Of a DNA stretch of 50,114 bases, positions 15,101 through 23,512 are shown in pieces. Made by a program: the position numbers and the translations under genes. The first letter of the stretch is position 1. Each line of letters opens with the position of its first letter. A model generated the notes under the pieces. It was not told the origin of the DNA and searched no databases. It saw only the letters and a list, made by a program, of their open reading frames with translations. Origin of the DNA: a virus; the IMG/VR virus record IMGVR_UViG_3300024317_000148, positions 1 through 50,114 of that record, one strand, 5' to 3'.

Positions 15101-16107
15101 AGGCCCTCTTCACCTCCGACATCCACCTCTCGCCTCGTCCGCGCGACGAGTACCGCTGGCGGATCTTCGACTGGCTGCGGGTGCAGGCGCTGTCGCGCGA
15201 GGTCCGCTCGATCTTCCTCCTCGGCGACCTCACGGACCAGAAGGACCGCCACACCAACGAGTTCATCAACCGGATCGTCGACGCGCTCGCGAAGCTCGCC
15301 TCCGAGATCGATGGCACGGTCGACCTGCTCGTCGGCAACCACGACTACACCGAGCCCTCGGCGCCGCTGCTGCGCTTCCTGAACTCGGACCCGGTGCGCG
15401 TCTACTTCAAGCCCGAGCTGATCGAGCGCGAGGGCGAGCGGATCTGGATGCTGCCCCACTCGCGCGCGCCGATCGTCGGATGGCGCGACCTCGACCTGAA
15501 GCGCGGGCGCTTCGCGCTCTGTCATCAGACCTTCGACGGCGCGCTCGTCGAGAACGGCGAGGTGCTGAAGGTCGGGCTGCACCCCGGCGACCTGAGTGGG
15601 CGCCTCGCGCGGAACGTCGAGCTGATCTCCGGCGACGTCCACGTCCCCCAGACGCTCGGCTCCTTGGTCTACTGCGGCTCGCCGCACCCCATCCGCTTCG
15701 GGGACCGGTTCCAGCCGCGCGTCTTGTACTACGACGGGAACGAGCTGCTGTCGATCAAGCGCGTGGCGATCCGCAAGGTCATCGCGGAGGTCGAGCGCGT
15801 CGAAGACCTCGCGGCCTACGAGCTCGACGAGGAGGACCAGGCCAAGGTCGTCTTCGCGCTCCCGCGCTCTCGCTTCGGCGAGTGGGACGAGATCCGGCGC
15901 GCGGTCGAGGAGCTCGCTCAAGAGGGCGGATGGCTCCTGGTCGGCGTGGAGCTCGTAGAACTCGACGCGATGGCGGACAAGAAGCTCAAGGAGGCGGCTC
16001 CGGTCGAGCGCCTCAAGCCGGTCGAGCTGTTCGAGCGCTTCTGCGAAGCGAACGCGATCGAGAAGCCGGCGGCCGAGCTCGGGCGACGACTGGTGGCTGG
16101 AACGTAG
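15097..16107 (+). CDS. SbcD/Mre11-like nuclease (T4 gp47 type)
   Basis: The 336-residue protein has the calcineurin-like metallophosphoesterase motifs in order: SDIHL (D8, H10), LLGDLTDQKDRH, VGNHD, a later single His in ALCHQTFDG, and SGDVHVPQ. This is the manganese nuclease partner of SbcC/Rad50, encoded one gene downstream. The complex trims and opens double-strand ends or hairpins and supports recombination-dependent replication. GTG 15097 overlaps the previous stop. The C-terminal 100 residues are lineage-specific and should contact the SbcC partner. Confidence 0.88.
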   Translation: MKALFTSDIHLSPRPRDEYRWRIFDWLRVQALSREVRSIFLLGDLTDQKDRHTNEFINRIVDALAKLASEIDGTVDLLVGNHDYTEPSAPLLRFLNSDPVRVYFKPELIEREGERIWMLPHSRAPIVGWRDLDLKRGRFALCHQTFDGALVENGEVLKVGLHPGDLSGRLARNVELISGDVHVPQTLGSLVYCGSPHPIRFGDRFQPRVLYYDGNELLSIKRVAIRKVIAEVERVEDLAAYELDEEDQAKVVFALPRSRFGEWDEIRRAVEELAQEGGWLLVGVELVELDAMADKKLKEAAPVERLKPVELFERFCEANAIEKPAAELGRRLVAGT

Positions 16108-16120
16108 AAGGAATGACCCG

Positions 16121-16474
16121 ATGAGACACCAATGGACGATTCCGTTCCACGCCTCCCAGGTAGCGCGGCTTGCGGAGGCGCGGCTCGCGTACCACCGGGT
16201 TCGCCTCGACGCCTGGGAGGCCGAGCACAAGCAGGCGCAGTCCGAGCTCCAGGCGAAGGGCGTGGAGGTCCGCAGCTACGACGTGACGGGCGGGCAGCGC
16301 CAGGACGTCACGATCGATCCGGTGCTCGCGAAGCGTCTCGGCGAGTGCCAGGCTGCGATCAAGAAGCACCAGACCGCGATCGACGAGCTGGAGCGCTGGC
16401 ACCGCGTCCTCCGGGACCGCGACAGCATCACGCTCGACCTCACCCAGGACGACCTGGAGTTTTTCGGCGCGTGA
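16121..16474 (+). CDS. Coiled-coil hypothetical protein between SbcD and SbcC
   Basis: The 117-residue protein is helical and charged, with heptad-like stretches (RLAEARLAYHRVRLDAWEAE and CQAAIKKHQTAIDELERW) that suggest an antiparallel coiled coil. I do not recognise the family. Its location between the two SbcCD genes, with its stop overlapping the SbcC GTG, suggests it works with the complex. Confidence 0.6.
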   Translation: MRHQWTIPFHASQVARLAEARLAYHRVRLDAWEAEHKQAQSELQAKGVEVRSYDVTGGQRQDVTIDPVLAKRLGECQAAIKKHQTAIDELERWHRVLRDRDSITLDLTQDDLEFFGA

Positions 16475-18372
16475 GCGGCGTTCGGTTCCAACGCCTCTTC
16501 ATCCGCGGGTTCAAGTCGTACTCGACGGAGACCGTCTGGGAGATCTCGCTCCGACGCGACGGCTTCTTCCTCGTGAGCGGCGAGAACGGGGCCGGCAAGA
16601 GCTCGCTCGCGGGCGCGCTACTCTGGGTGCTGTTCGGGAAGACGGAGCGCGGTTCGAAGGCGTCGACGATTGTCAACCGCTCCGGCCAATTCCTGACGTC
16701 GGTCGCCGTCGACCTCGTCGTCGGCGACCGCGACTGCAGGCTGACGCGCACGCAGAACCCCAACAGCCTGACGCTCGCGGAGAGCGAGGGATGGGCCGAC
16801 GCGCGCGTGGTGACCCAGGACGAGGTCGACGCGCTGCTCGGGATCTCCTACGAGGGTGCGCTCCTCACCTTCGTCTTCGGGCAGTTCAACGCGTTCTTCT
16901 TCGACCTGAGCCCGACCGAGAAGCTCGCGTTGCTTTCCCAGTTCCTGGAGCTGGATCCCTGGATCGAGGCGAGCGATCGCGCGAAGGCGGCCGCGCGCGG
17001 GCTCTCCGTGCAAGTCGAGGCCGCGCGCCGCCAGCTGTCGGCCGGCGAGGCCCGCGTCGAGCTTTTGGGGAGCGCGATTGAGGACACGAAGACCCGCGCC
17101 GCGGCCTACGAGGGCGAGCGCAAGACCCGCGAGGACCGCTGGCTCGCGGCGCGCGAGGCGGCGGAGGACAAGGTCGAGCTGCTCGTCGACGAGCTGGAGC
17201 GCTCGGCCTCCGAGGTCGCGCGGTTGGAGGGCGAGATCGCGAAGGCGCGGGACGAGCTCCTGCGCGAGGACGAGCTCCTCAAGCGGGCGCGCGAGCGGGT
17301 CGGCGGGCTCCACGTCGCGCGCGCCAATGCCGAGGACGCGCTCAAGGCGCTGAAGAAGCGGCGGGGCGACGTCGCCCGCCTCGAAGGGGACTGCCCTACC
17401 TGCTTGCGGGAGGTCACCGCGGATCATCTGGAGCGCTCCCTGGCGAAGCTCGACGGCGAGCTCCGGGGCCTGGCGGATCGCGCGGATGCCGCGAGGCGCG
17501 TCGAGGTGGAGGCGATCGAGGCGCGGGACGAGATCGAGAAGCGTCTCCGCGCGGTCGACGCTCGCTTCACGCGCGCCCAGAATCACCTCAACACCGCGAC
17601 GGCCGACCGCAACGCGGCGTCGCACGACAAGGCCCGCGCGCTCGCGCAGTTCGAAGAGGCCAAGCGCCGGTTGGCGGAGGTCGACCTGGAAGCCAACCCC
17701 TACGCGGACCAGCTCAAGACCCAGAAGGGCGAGCTCGACAACGAGAGCCGCGCGGCCGCCGTGCGCGCCGAGGAGGTCGAGCAACTCGGGAACCACCAGG
17801 CCCTCGCCGAGTTCTGGATCAAGGGCTTCCGGGACATCCGGCTCTGGGTCGTCGAACAGGCGCTCTCCGAACTCGAACTCCACGTCAACAACGCGATCTC
17901 CGAGCTCGGCTTGCGGGGCCACTCGATCCGCTTCGACATCGAGCGTCCGAAGGCGGACGGGAGCGGCGTGATCCGCGGCTTCAGCGTGCTTGTCTACGCG
18001 CCCGGCCACCCGGATCCGGTTTCCTGGGAGAGCTGGAGCGGCGGGGAGACGCAGCGTCTTCGGATCGCCGGCGCGATCGGGCTGTCGGACCTCGTCTGCG
18101 CGCGCCGCGGTTTCCACCCCTCCGTGGAGTTCTGGGATGAGCCCACGGCGCACCTGAACTCCGCCGGCGTCGACGACCTCGTAGAGCTGCTCGGAGTGCG
18201 GGCGCGCCAGCGCCGGCGCCAGGTCTACTTGATCGATCACCGAGCCATCGACGCGGGCGACTTCGACGGCGAGATCCGCGTCCGGAAGTCGAGCCTCGGT
18301 TCTCAGCTCGCCTACAACTTCAACGTCACCTCCCCCGACCACAAGGAAGGCTATGCCGCGCAAGCGCGTTGA
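16471..18372 (+). CDS. SbcC/Rad50-like SMC ATPase (T4 gp46 type)
   Basis: The 633-residue protein has an N-terminal ATPase half with Walker A GENGAGKSS (37-45) and Q-loop FGQFN, then a long coiled coil interrupted by a CPTC zinc hook (C308, C311), then the C-terminal half with ABC signature WSGGETQRLRIA and Walker B VEFWDEPTAHLN. This is complete and typical of short phage Rad50 proteins. It pairs with the nuclease encoded at 15097. GTG 16471 overlaps the upstream stop; the next gene starts 20 bases before its own stop. Confidence 0.9.
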   Translation: MSGVRFQRLFIRGFKSYSTETVWEISLRRDGFFLVSGENGAGKSSLAGALLWVLFGKTERGSKASTIVNRSGQFLTSVAVDLVVGDRDCRLTRTQNPNSLTLAESEGWADARVVTQDEVDALLGISYEGALLTFVFGQFNAFFFDLSPTEKLALLSQFLELDPWIEASDRAKAAARGLSVQVEAARRQLSAGEARVELLGSAIEDTKTRAAAYEGERKTREDRWLAAREAAEDKVELLVDELERSASEVARLEGEIAKARDELLREDELLKRARERVGGLHVARANAEDALKALKKRRGDVARLEGDCPTCLREVTADHLERSLAKLDGELRGLADRADAARRVEVEAIEARDEIEKRLRAVDARFTRAQNHLNTATADRNAASHDKARALAQFEEAKRRLAEVDLEANPYADQLKTQKGELDNESRAAAVRAEEVEQLGNHQALAEFWIKGFRDIRLWVVEQALSELELHVNNAISELGLRGHSIRFDIERPKADGSGVIRGFSVLVYAPGHPDPVSWESWSGGETQRLRIAGAIGLSDLVCARRGFHPSVEFWDEPTAHLNSAGVDDLVELLGVRARQRRRQVYLIDHRAIDAGDFDGEIRVRKSSLGSQLAYNFNVTSPDHKEGYAAQAR

Positions 18373-18598
18373 CACGGTCCGCGACGAAGCGGCCTACAAG
18401 AAGGTCCTGGAGATCCTCGACGCCGAGGGCGGCTTGAGCGAGTGGGAGGTCGGCTTCGCGGAGAAGATCGTCGAGGAGATCGAGGCGGGGCACCTGATGA
18501 CGCCGAAGCAGAACGCGAAGCTGGACGAGATCCTCGGCGAGCTCGACGGCGTCGAGGAGCGCGATCGCGACCAGACCCAGCAGATGGAGGAGGACTAG
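18353..18598 (+). CDS. Small acidic hypothetical protein
   Basis: The 81-residue protein begins at ATG 18353, inside the end of the SbcC gene, with AAGGA 6-10 bases upstream. It is helical and strongly acidic at the C terminus. The layout (EWEVGFAEKIVEEIEAG then MTPKQNAKLDEILGEL) is a common small phage helical protein pattern with no assigned role known to me. Confidence 0.65.
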   Translation: MPRKRVDTVRDEAAYKKVLEILDAEGGLSEWEVGFAEKIVEEIEAGHLMTPKQNAKLDEILGELDGVEERDRDQTQQMEED

Positions 18599-18599
18599 G

Positions 18600-19091
18600 A
18601 TGCACGGCGGCAGCTTCGTGAACCCCCAGCCGGCGATCCCCCAGGAGCTCGAACGCCGGCGGATCGTCCGCCTCGCGTTCTCCGCGGCGCACAGGGTGTT
18701 GGACTCGCCGCGCTGCGGCTTGATCCACGGCCACGACTTCGTCGTTTGGGCCCACTTGGTCCCCATCGAAGGGATCTCCGCGCGGGTAGAAGCCGACGCG
18801 GACTTTCGCCAGGACGCGGAGATCGTCCTGCGACGCGAGCTCAAGTCACACTTGCTGCTCCAGCAGGGCGACCCGCTGTTGAATCCGTTGGAGGAGGGCG
18901 CCTCGGCGCGCCAGGAGCACTGCGACCGCTTCCGGATCAAGGAGCTCGATTTCGCGCCGACGTTCGAGGGACTCGCGCGACACCTCTTCGGTCTGTTCGG
19001 CGCGCCCGCGCTGGCCGGCGGCTTCTACGTCGTCAAGGTCGCGGTCTTCAACGCCCTCGACGAGGGCGCCAGCTTCGGATTCGAGCCCTGA
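18600..19091 (+). CDS. QueD/PTPS-like 6-carboxytetrahydropterin synthase homologue
   Basis: The 163-residue protein has FSAAHRV with His31, then RCGLIHGHDF with C39, H43 and H45. That is the zinc histidine triad and catalytic cysteine arrangement of the PTPS/QueD family, with the usual 4-residue step from Cys to His. In the C-terminal strand the family normally has a pterin-binding Glu (V-x-V-x-E-T); here the sequence is VKVAVFN, so the residue may be changed. QueD makes carboxytetrahydropterin on the way to 7-deazaguanines. No QueE, QueC or ArcTGT-like gene is visible here. The ATG has an AGGAGGA ribosome site. Confidence 0.75.
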   Translation: MHGGSFVNPQPAIPQELERRRIVRLAFSAAHRVLDSPRCGLIHGHDFVVWAHLVPIEGISARVEADADFRQDAEIVLRRELKSHLLLQQGDPLLNPLEEGASARQEHCDRFRIKELDFAPTFEGLARHLFGLFGAPALAGGFYVVKVAVFNALDEGASFGFEP

Positions 19092-19104
19092 TCGCTCAAT
19101 GATT

Positions 19105-19116
19105 CGGGCGTATAGG
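19105..19116 (+). promoter_or_regulatory. Putative promoter (GCGTATAGG) before terminase genes
   Basis: GGGCGTATAGG sits in the 32-base gap after the QueD-like gene. TATAGG (19111-19116) ends 7 bases before GTG 19124, so a transcript would begin at or next to the start codon. It matches the GTATAGC elements elsewhere in the window. GGAGAGG also resembles a ribosome site, so the two readings compete. Confidence 0.45.
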
Positions 19117-19123
19117 AGAGGTC

Positions 19124-19543
19124 GTGCGACCCCGAGCTCGCGTGCGACCGCCGAAGGAGAAGAAGACCGGGCGGGAGTCCAAGCTGCTCTCGCCGGCGCT
19201 CATCCGACAGATCGCCGGGCTCATCCAGCGAGGGCTCCCGTTCGATGTCGCCTTCGAGTACGTCGGGCTGCACGCCCAGCGGTACTCGGAGTGGCTGGCG
19301 ATGGGGAACGCCTTCTTGATCTCCGGCGAGCCGGCCGCGCACGAGGTCTACGGCGACTTCGTGCTGGCTGTCCGCAAGGCCAGGGCCGCGTATATCCTCA
19401 AGCGCGTCGACCGCATCCACACCTCGTGGGAGTGGCGGCGCGAGCTCGCGCTCCTGGAGCGTCGCGACCGTCGCAACTTCGCGCGGATCGAGGCTCCCGG
19501 GGGCGTTCCCGAGTCCCTCGACCCCGACGAACGATTCATCTGA
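19124..19543 (+). CDS. Terminase small subunit
   Basis: The 139-residue protein has a helix-turn-helix-like N-terminal region (LIRQIAGLIQRGLPFDVAFEYVGLHAQRYSEWLAMG) followed by FVLAVRKARAAYILKRVDRIH and WRRELALLERRDRRNFAR. This layout is typical of phage TerS proteins, which bind the packaging site and feed DNA to TerL. The large subunit is encoded three genes downstream. GTG 19124 follows a putative promoter. Confidence 0.78.
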   Translation: MRPRARVRPPKEKKTGRESKLLSPALIRQIAGLIQRGLPFDVAFEYVGLHAQRYSEWLAMGNAFLISGEPAAHEVYGDFVLAVRKARAAYILKRVDRIHTSWEWRRELALLERRDRRNFARIEAPGGVPESLDPDERFI

Positions 19544-19544
19544 C

Positions 19545-19862
19545 ATGAGCGCCAAGCAGTTCCAGATCACCACGCCCGACGGGACCCCGGCCAACACAGT
19601 GGTCGTCGATCGCCAGACGGGCCTCGCCGTCCAGGACATCGAGCAGATCGACTTCGAGCCACTCACGCCCAACACCCCGCTCCGCGGCCGCGTTCGCTAC
19701 ACCAGCAGCGTCGTGGAAATGGCCGACTTCTCGATCGGCAACTTGGTGATCGACGCGCTCCCGCGCGCTGTCGTCGAGCGCGAGTCGGCGGTCGCCGCCG
19801 GCGCCGCGCCCGCGCGTCTCACCCAGCCGCACCACGAGTACGGCGAGGACCGGGAGGACTAG
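19545..19862 (+). CDS. Hypothetical protein
   Basis: The 105-residue protein starts at ATG one base after the TerS stop. It is beta-rich in the first 80 residues (QFQITTPDGTPANTVVVDRQ) and ends in an acidic tail. No family is recognised. Its location between TerS and TerL suggests a late gene. Confidence 0.65.
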   Translation: MSAKQFQITTPDGTPANTVVVDRQTGLAVQDIEQIDFEPLTPNTPLRGRVRYTSSVVEMADFSIGNLVIDALPRAVVERESAVAAGAAPARLTQPHHEYGEDRED

Positions 19863-19866
19863 GCCC

Positions 19867-20040
19867 ATGTTCGGTGACTTTCTCTCGTTGGAAGAAATCC
19901 TCGCCGGGGTCTCGTACTCCTGCGAGGCCGAGCGCGAGTGCTTCACGACGCGCAAGGACGACCCGGCGTTCGACGCCGCGCGCGGCTGGTTCCTGCTCGC
20001 CCGGAAGGCGGGCCTCGCGCTCCGTCGGAGGTCCGCTTGA
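19867..20040 (+). CDS. Small hypothetical protein
   Basis: ATG 19867 to TGA 20038-20040 encodes 57 residues with a mixed acidic and aromatic N-terminal half (FGDFLSLEEILAGVSYSCEAE) and a basic end. The frame fits the gene packing, starting 4 bases after the preceding stop and ending in TTGA with the next gene. It is unidentified. Confidence 0.55.
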   Translation: MFGDFLSLEEILAGVSYSCEAERECFTTRKDDPAFDAARGWFLLARKAGLALRRRSA

Positions 20041-20408
20041 ACCGCCGCGAGCTGCTCCCGGCGCTCTCCGTGGCCGCGCTCGCGTTCCCGGTCCCGAGCG
20101 CGGCCCCGCGCCACTCGTACGAGCGGTGGACGGTGCGCTGGGTCAAGGAGGTCTGGAACGAGCTCAACGCTTGGGGCAAGCGTCCGGAGTGGATGCCAGA
20201 GCTCCACTCGTTCCGCGCCTACCTCGCCTCGATCGGGGCGCGCGAGATGGGGCACTACGTCGGCGCCCACGAGCTCGCGCGCATCGTCGTCGAGCGCGAC
20301 TTCGACAGCGCGGACGAGGCTCTCGCCTACGTGGGCGCGCTAGTCCGGCGCCGGGACGAGCTGCCGGAGGCGGGCATCGTCGAGGCGTTCGCCTACCGCG
20401 CGCAGTAA
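20037..20408 (+). CDS. Hypothetical protein with twin-arginine-like signal sequence
   Basis: The 123-residue protein opens MNRRELLPALSVAALAFPVP: a twin arginine, a hydrophobic stretch and small residues (PSAAP) that could be a cleavage site, which together look like a Tat or Sec signal. The mature part is helical (YERWTVRWVKEVWNELNAWGK) with no recognised domain. TTG start and stop overlaps link it to the gene before and the terminase after. A secreted product in this position is unusual; the N-terminal stretch could instead be a buried helix. Confidence 0.55.
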   Translation: MNRRELLPALSVAALAFPVPSAAPRHSYERWTVRWVKEVWNELNAWGKRPEWMPELHSFRAYLASIGAREMGHYVGAHELARIVVERDFDSADEALAYVGALVRRRDELPEAGIVEAFAYRAQ

Positions 20409-20415
20409 GCGTTGA

Positions 20416-21768
20416 GTGGTACTGCTCGCCGGAGCCGCGCCCCGCTTCTGGAGCCAGGACGACCCGGTCCTCAGTCCAACTGGTGAGGTCGTTCGCGGCG
20501 GGATGCTCCCCCACCAGCGGCAGTTGTGGGCGCTCCCCAACTTCATCAAGGTACTCGTCGCCGGCTTCGGGGCCGGCAAGACGATCCTGCTCTGCAAGTG
20601 GGCGATCGCGAGCGGGCTGGAGAACGCGCCGGCGCCGATCGCGGTCGTGTCCCCGACGTTCACGGACGCGCGCCGCACGCTCATCCCGACGATGCGCGAG
20701 CTCCTGGCGGGGAAGCAGACGCTGCTCGGCCACGCGTTTCGCTGGCACTTCCACGAAACGCACCACGTTTTCACCGTCTGGTACCACGGGCGCGTCGCGC
20801 GCATCGAGGTCTACTCGGGCGAGGACCCCGACCGCCTTCGCGGCCCGAACCTAGCCGCGGTCGGGACCGACGAGCCCTTCATCCAGAAGGAGGCCGTCTT
20901 CACGCACACGATGGCGCGCATCCGCCATCCGGCGGCGCGCCGGCGCGAGATGGTCCTGACGGGGACGCCCGAGCAGCTCAACTGGGGCTACGAGCTGTGC
21001 GTTGGAGACCTCCGCGAGAAGAACGACGTGGGGGTGGTGCGCGCGACCTCGCGCGACAACCCGATCACGGTCGCGACCGGCTACGTCGACCGGCTTGAGA
21101 CGCTGTACGACGAGAAGACCGCCCAGGCGTACCTCGACGCGCGCTTCGTCAGCCTCAGCAAGGGCCAGGTCTACTACAACTTCGATCCGATGGAGAACGA
21201 GGTCGAGCTCGCGCGGCCCGAGGACGCCGAGCTCGGGCTCGGGATGGACTTCAACGTCAACCCGATGGCGATGAGCGTGTTCTGGAAGCGCCGCGGCCAC
21301 ATCCACTTCATGCGCGAGTACGAGCTTCCGAACGCCGACACCGAGCTCGCCTGCTCGATCGCGCGCGAGCACTGGTGGGACGCGGGCCTGCGCGACGTCT
21401 ACCCGGACGCGACCGGCCACCGGCGCCAGACCTCCGCGCCGGGCGGCAAGAGCGACTTCCACTACATCCGCGCGGCTGGCTTCAAGATCCACACGGCGCT
21501 CTCCGCGGAGGGGAAGCCCGTCAACCCCGAGCGCAAGGATCGCTTCAACGCCGTCAACGGGCGCTTCAAGCCCCGCGGTTCTGGAGTTCAACTCACGATC
21601 TCGCCCCAGTGCAAGAAGCTGAAGAAGTATCTTCTGGGGTACGCGCACGAGACCGCGCACAAACAGGAGTCAATGAGCCACCTTCTCGACGCGTTCAGCT
21701 ACCCGGTCGCGTTCCTCTTCCCGGTCTATCGGGAGGTCGTCAACGTCCGGCGCCTCCAGGGGGCTTGA
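20416..21768 (+). CDS. Terminase large subunit
   Basis: The 450-residue protein is the packaging motor. The ATPase half has Walker A GFGAGKTI (50-57), an acidic Walker B in VGTDEPF, and coupling motif LTGTPEQLN. The nuclease half opens with GMDFNVNPMAM, the first RNase H-fold aspartate, followed by later acidic positions near SHLLDAFSYP. GTG 20416 has a poor ribosome site and lies 7 bases after the upstream stop. Headful or cos cutting cannot be told from sequence alone. Confidence 0.93.
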   Translation: MVLLAGAAPRFWSQDDPVLSPTGEVVRGGMLPHQRQLWALPNFIKVLVAGFGAGKTILLCKWAIASGLENAPAPIAVVSPTFTDARRTLIPTMRELLAGKQTLLGHAFRWHFHETHHVFTVWYHGRVARIEVYSGEDPDRLRGPNLAAVGTDEPFIQKEAVFTHTMARIRHPAARRREMVLTGTPEQLNWGYELCVGDLREKNDVGVVRATSRDNPITVATGYVDRLETLYDEKTAQAYLDARFVSLSKGQVYYNFDPMENEVELARPEDAELGLGMDFNVNPMAMSVFWKRRGHIHFMREYELPNADTELACSIAREHWWDAGLRDVYPDATGHRRQTSAPGGKSDFHYIRAAGFKIHTALSAEGKPVNPERKDRFNAVNGRFKPRGSGVQLTISPQCKKLKKYLLGYAHETAHKQESMSHLLDAFSYPVAFLFPVYREVVNVRRLQGA

Positions 21769-21769
21769 G

Positions 21770-22573
21770 TTGTCGCTCGGCTCCCTCCTCAAGCGTCTGT
21801 TCCGCGACGGCCGCGCAGAGCCCGTCGAGGACTGGATCATTCAAGTACCGTTCGACCCAAAGCTGCGCCGCAGCGACTACCGGAGCCCGTTCTACCCCGC
21901 CATGGCCCAGATTCCGCCGTCCCAACCGCCTCCGCTCTCGATCGACCCGGGTGAGATCGACATCCTGGAGCGGAGGCTCCGCGACTACGCGCCAGGGATC
22001 GACCGCGCGCTCAGCATCCTCAACTGGCTCCGGCGTCTCGCGCACGCGTTCGAGGCCCTCAGGATCGCCGAGGAGCGCTACCCGGGGTGCGCTTGGAGCA
22101 TCCTCGACTCTAAGCGCCCGACGCTCGTCTGTCGCTACGAGAAGCGCGAGGCGCGCGTCTCCGCGGATCACGGATTCAAGCCGAAGCTCCACAACGACAT
22201 CGTCTGGGCCGCGACGCAGGTCCTCTGCGCGCTTCCGGCGATGGACCACAAGGAGGACACGCTCGTCTACGCAACCGGCCTACATCCGAAGCGCGCCGTC
22301 GACGACCCGGACTGCAAGTACCCGCTTCGCAATCCCGAGAAAGTTGTCGGCAAGACGCCCGAGCCGGGCGCGGAGCTAGGCTTCATCCGCTCCGTTCAAT
22401 CGATGCAGCGGATCACGCAGACGTTCGAGTCGCCGTGCTGCGGCTCCTGGGACAAGCTCGAAGCGTTCGTCCAGCACACGGACGACGCGTTCCGCTGGCG
22501 GGCCGTCCCATGCAAGAACTGCGGGAACGTCTTCTCCGTCTCGTGGGCGCGCCACCGCAAGCACTCCTCGTGA
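21770..22573 (+). CDS. Zinc-ribbon hypothetical protein with repeat motif
   Basis: The 267-residue protein starts at TTG 21770, one base after the terminase stop. Residues 93-124 (AFEALRIAEERYPGCAWS...) match a motif present twice in the protein encoded at 22928. The C terminus has two CxxC-like pairs (SPCCGS and PCKNCG) that probably bind zinc. Function unknown. The shared motif shows that it and the 22928 gene are related. Confidence 0.7.
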   Translation: MSLGSLLKRLFRDGRAEPVEDWIIQVPFDPKLRRSDYRSPFYPAMAQIPPSQPPPLSIDPGEIDILERRLRDYAPGIDRALSILNWLRRLAHAFEALRIAEERYPGCAWSILDSKRPTLVCRYEKREARVSADHGFKPKLHNDIVWAATQVLCALPAMDHKEDTLVYATGLHPKRAVDDPDCKYPLRNPEKVVGKTPEPGAELGFIRSVQSMQRITQTFESPCCGSWDKLEAFVQHTDDAFRWRAVPCKNCGNVFSVSWARHRKHSS

Positions 22574-22917
22574 CCGCCCCGAAGCATCTTCAAGCGGCCC
22601 CGCTCCGGACCTTGATGCGGCGGCTCCGGGAGCACGCGCCGCTCCGCGCTCCCGTCCGTCTAGTTCAAGCGCGCGGCGTTCAAGTCGCCGGCGAGAAGGT
22701 GCTCGGTCGCGCTTGCTGCTGCACCCGCGGAAAGCGCGTCAAGCGCTTCCGCATCATCGTCGATGCCCGCCTCCCGCTCGGCGAGCTGTGGGACGTCATC
22801 ATCCACGAGTGGGCGCACTGCCTCGATCGCGAGCGACGATCCCCCGGGAGGGACGCTCACGATTCAAGATGGGGCAGCTGCTACGCGACCGCGTTCCGCG
22901 CCAGCCGCGGGGATTGA
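22570..22917 (+). CDS. SprT-like zinc metalloprotease
   Basis: The 115-residue protein has IIHEWAHCLD with H79, E80 and H83 (the HExxH zincin core), followed by HDSRWGSCYATAFR, where a further His and the conserved W-G-x-x-Y-A pattern fit small SprT/wss-type phage proteases. A CCC stretch lies near residue 50. SprT proteins cleave DNA-bound or damaged proteins; phage versions have no settled role. GTG 22570 overlaps the preceding stop. An anti-host protease or a structural-maturation protease are both possible. Confidence 0.65.
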   Translation: MTAPKHLQAAPLRTLMRRLREHAPLRAPVRLVQARGVQVAGEKVLGRACCCTRGKRVKRFRIIVDARLPLGELWDVIIHEWAHCLDRERRSPGRDAHDSRWGSCYATAFRASRGD

Positions 22918-22927
22918 GTACAGTTCA

Positions 22928-23512
22928 ATGATCGTCGGAACAGGAATCTTGGCGGTTGAAGTCGCCCCGCTCCTCGAAGCGCTCAAGCGCTCGCCGAGCG
23001 ATCTCGCCATCGCGGCCGGCGTCGTCATTCAGGAGTGGGAGCCGGTGGTGCGCGCCTTCGAGCTCCTCCGCCACGCCCAGAAGCGCTACCCGAGTCGCCT
23101 GTGGAGCCTCGCGCTGCGAGCGGACAAGGGGCCGTACTTCGTGCTCGTCGCCAGCACGGCGGACGGGCGACAGGCGATCGGGCGCGCGTCGCTCGACCGC
23201 CTCGCTTCAATGGACGCGGAGCTCTCGATTCAGCCGAAGGAGCCGGCGGCCAAGGCGAGAGTCTTGAAGTCCCTGGCCGAGGCGGAGTACGGCTGCGCCT
23301 TCGAGTTCCTGCGGCTGGCGCAGGATAGCTACCCCGATCGGCTCTGGTCGCTCCGCTTGCGGAAGGGCGGGCAGATCGACCTGGTGGGCTCCTCGAAGAT
23401 CGGGCGGTGGTGGGAGTCCCCGGGCGACGCGCTCATCCCGGAGGAGGCGCGCGAGGGGACGCTGGCGGCGATCGACAGCTGCCTCGGTCGGCTGGAGGCG
23501 GAGCACGCGTGA
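22928..23512 (+). CDS. Hypothetical protein with duplicated AFExLRxAxxxYP motif
   Basis: The 194-residue protein contains the same about 31-residue unit twice: residues 43-74 (AFELLRHAQKRYPSRLWSL...) and 124-154 (AFEFLRLAQDSYPDRLWSL...). A third copy is in the 21770 protein. Each is a helix followed by W-S-L-x-L-R and a strand, so it may be a small structural domain. No function is recognised. ATG 22928 lies 10 bases after the protease stop, with only weak ribosome-site support. Confidence 0.7.
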   Translation: MIVGTGILAVEVAPLLEALKRSPSDLAIAAGVVIQEWEPVVRAFELLRHAQKRYPSRLWSLALRADKGPYFVLVASTADGRQAIGRASLDRLASMDAELSIQPKEPAAKARVLKSLAEAEYGCAFEFLRLAQDSYPDRLWSLRLRKGGQIDLVGSSKIGRWWESPGDALIPEEAREGTLAAIDSCLGRLEAEHA

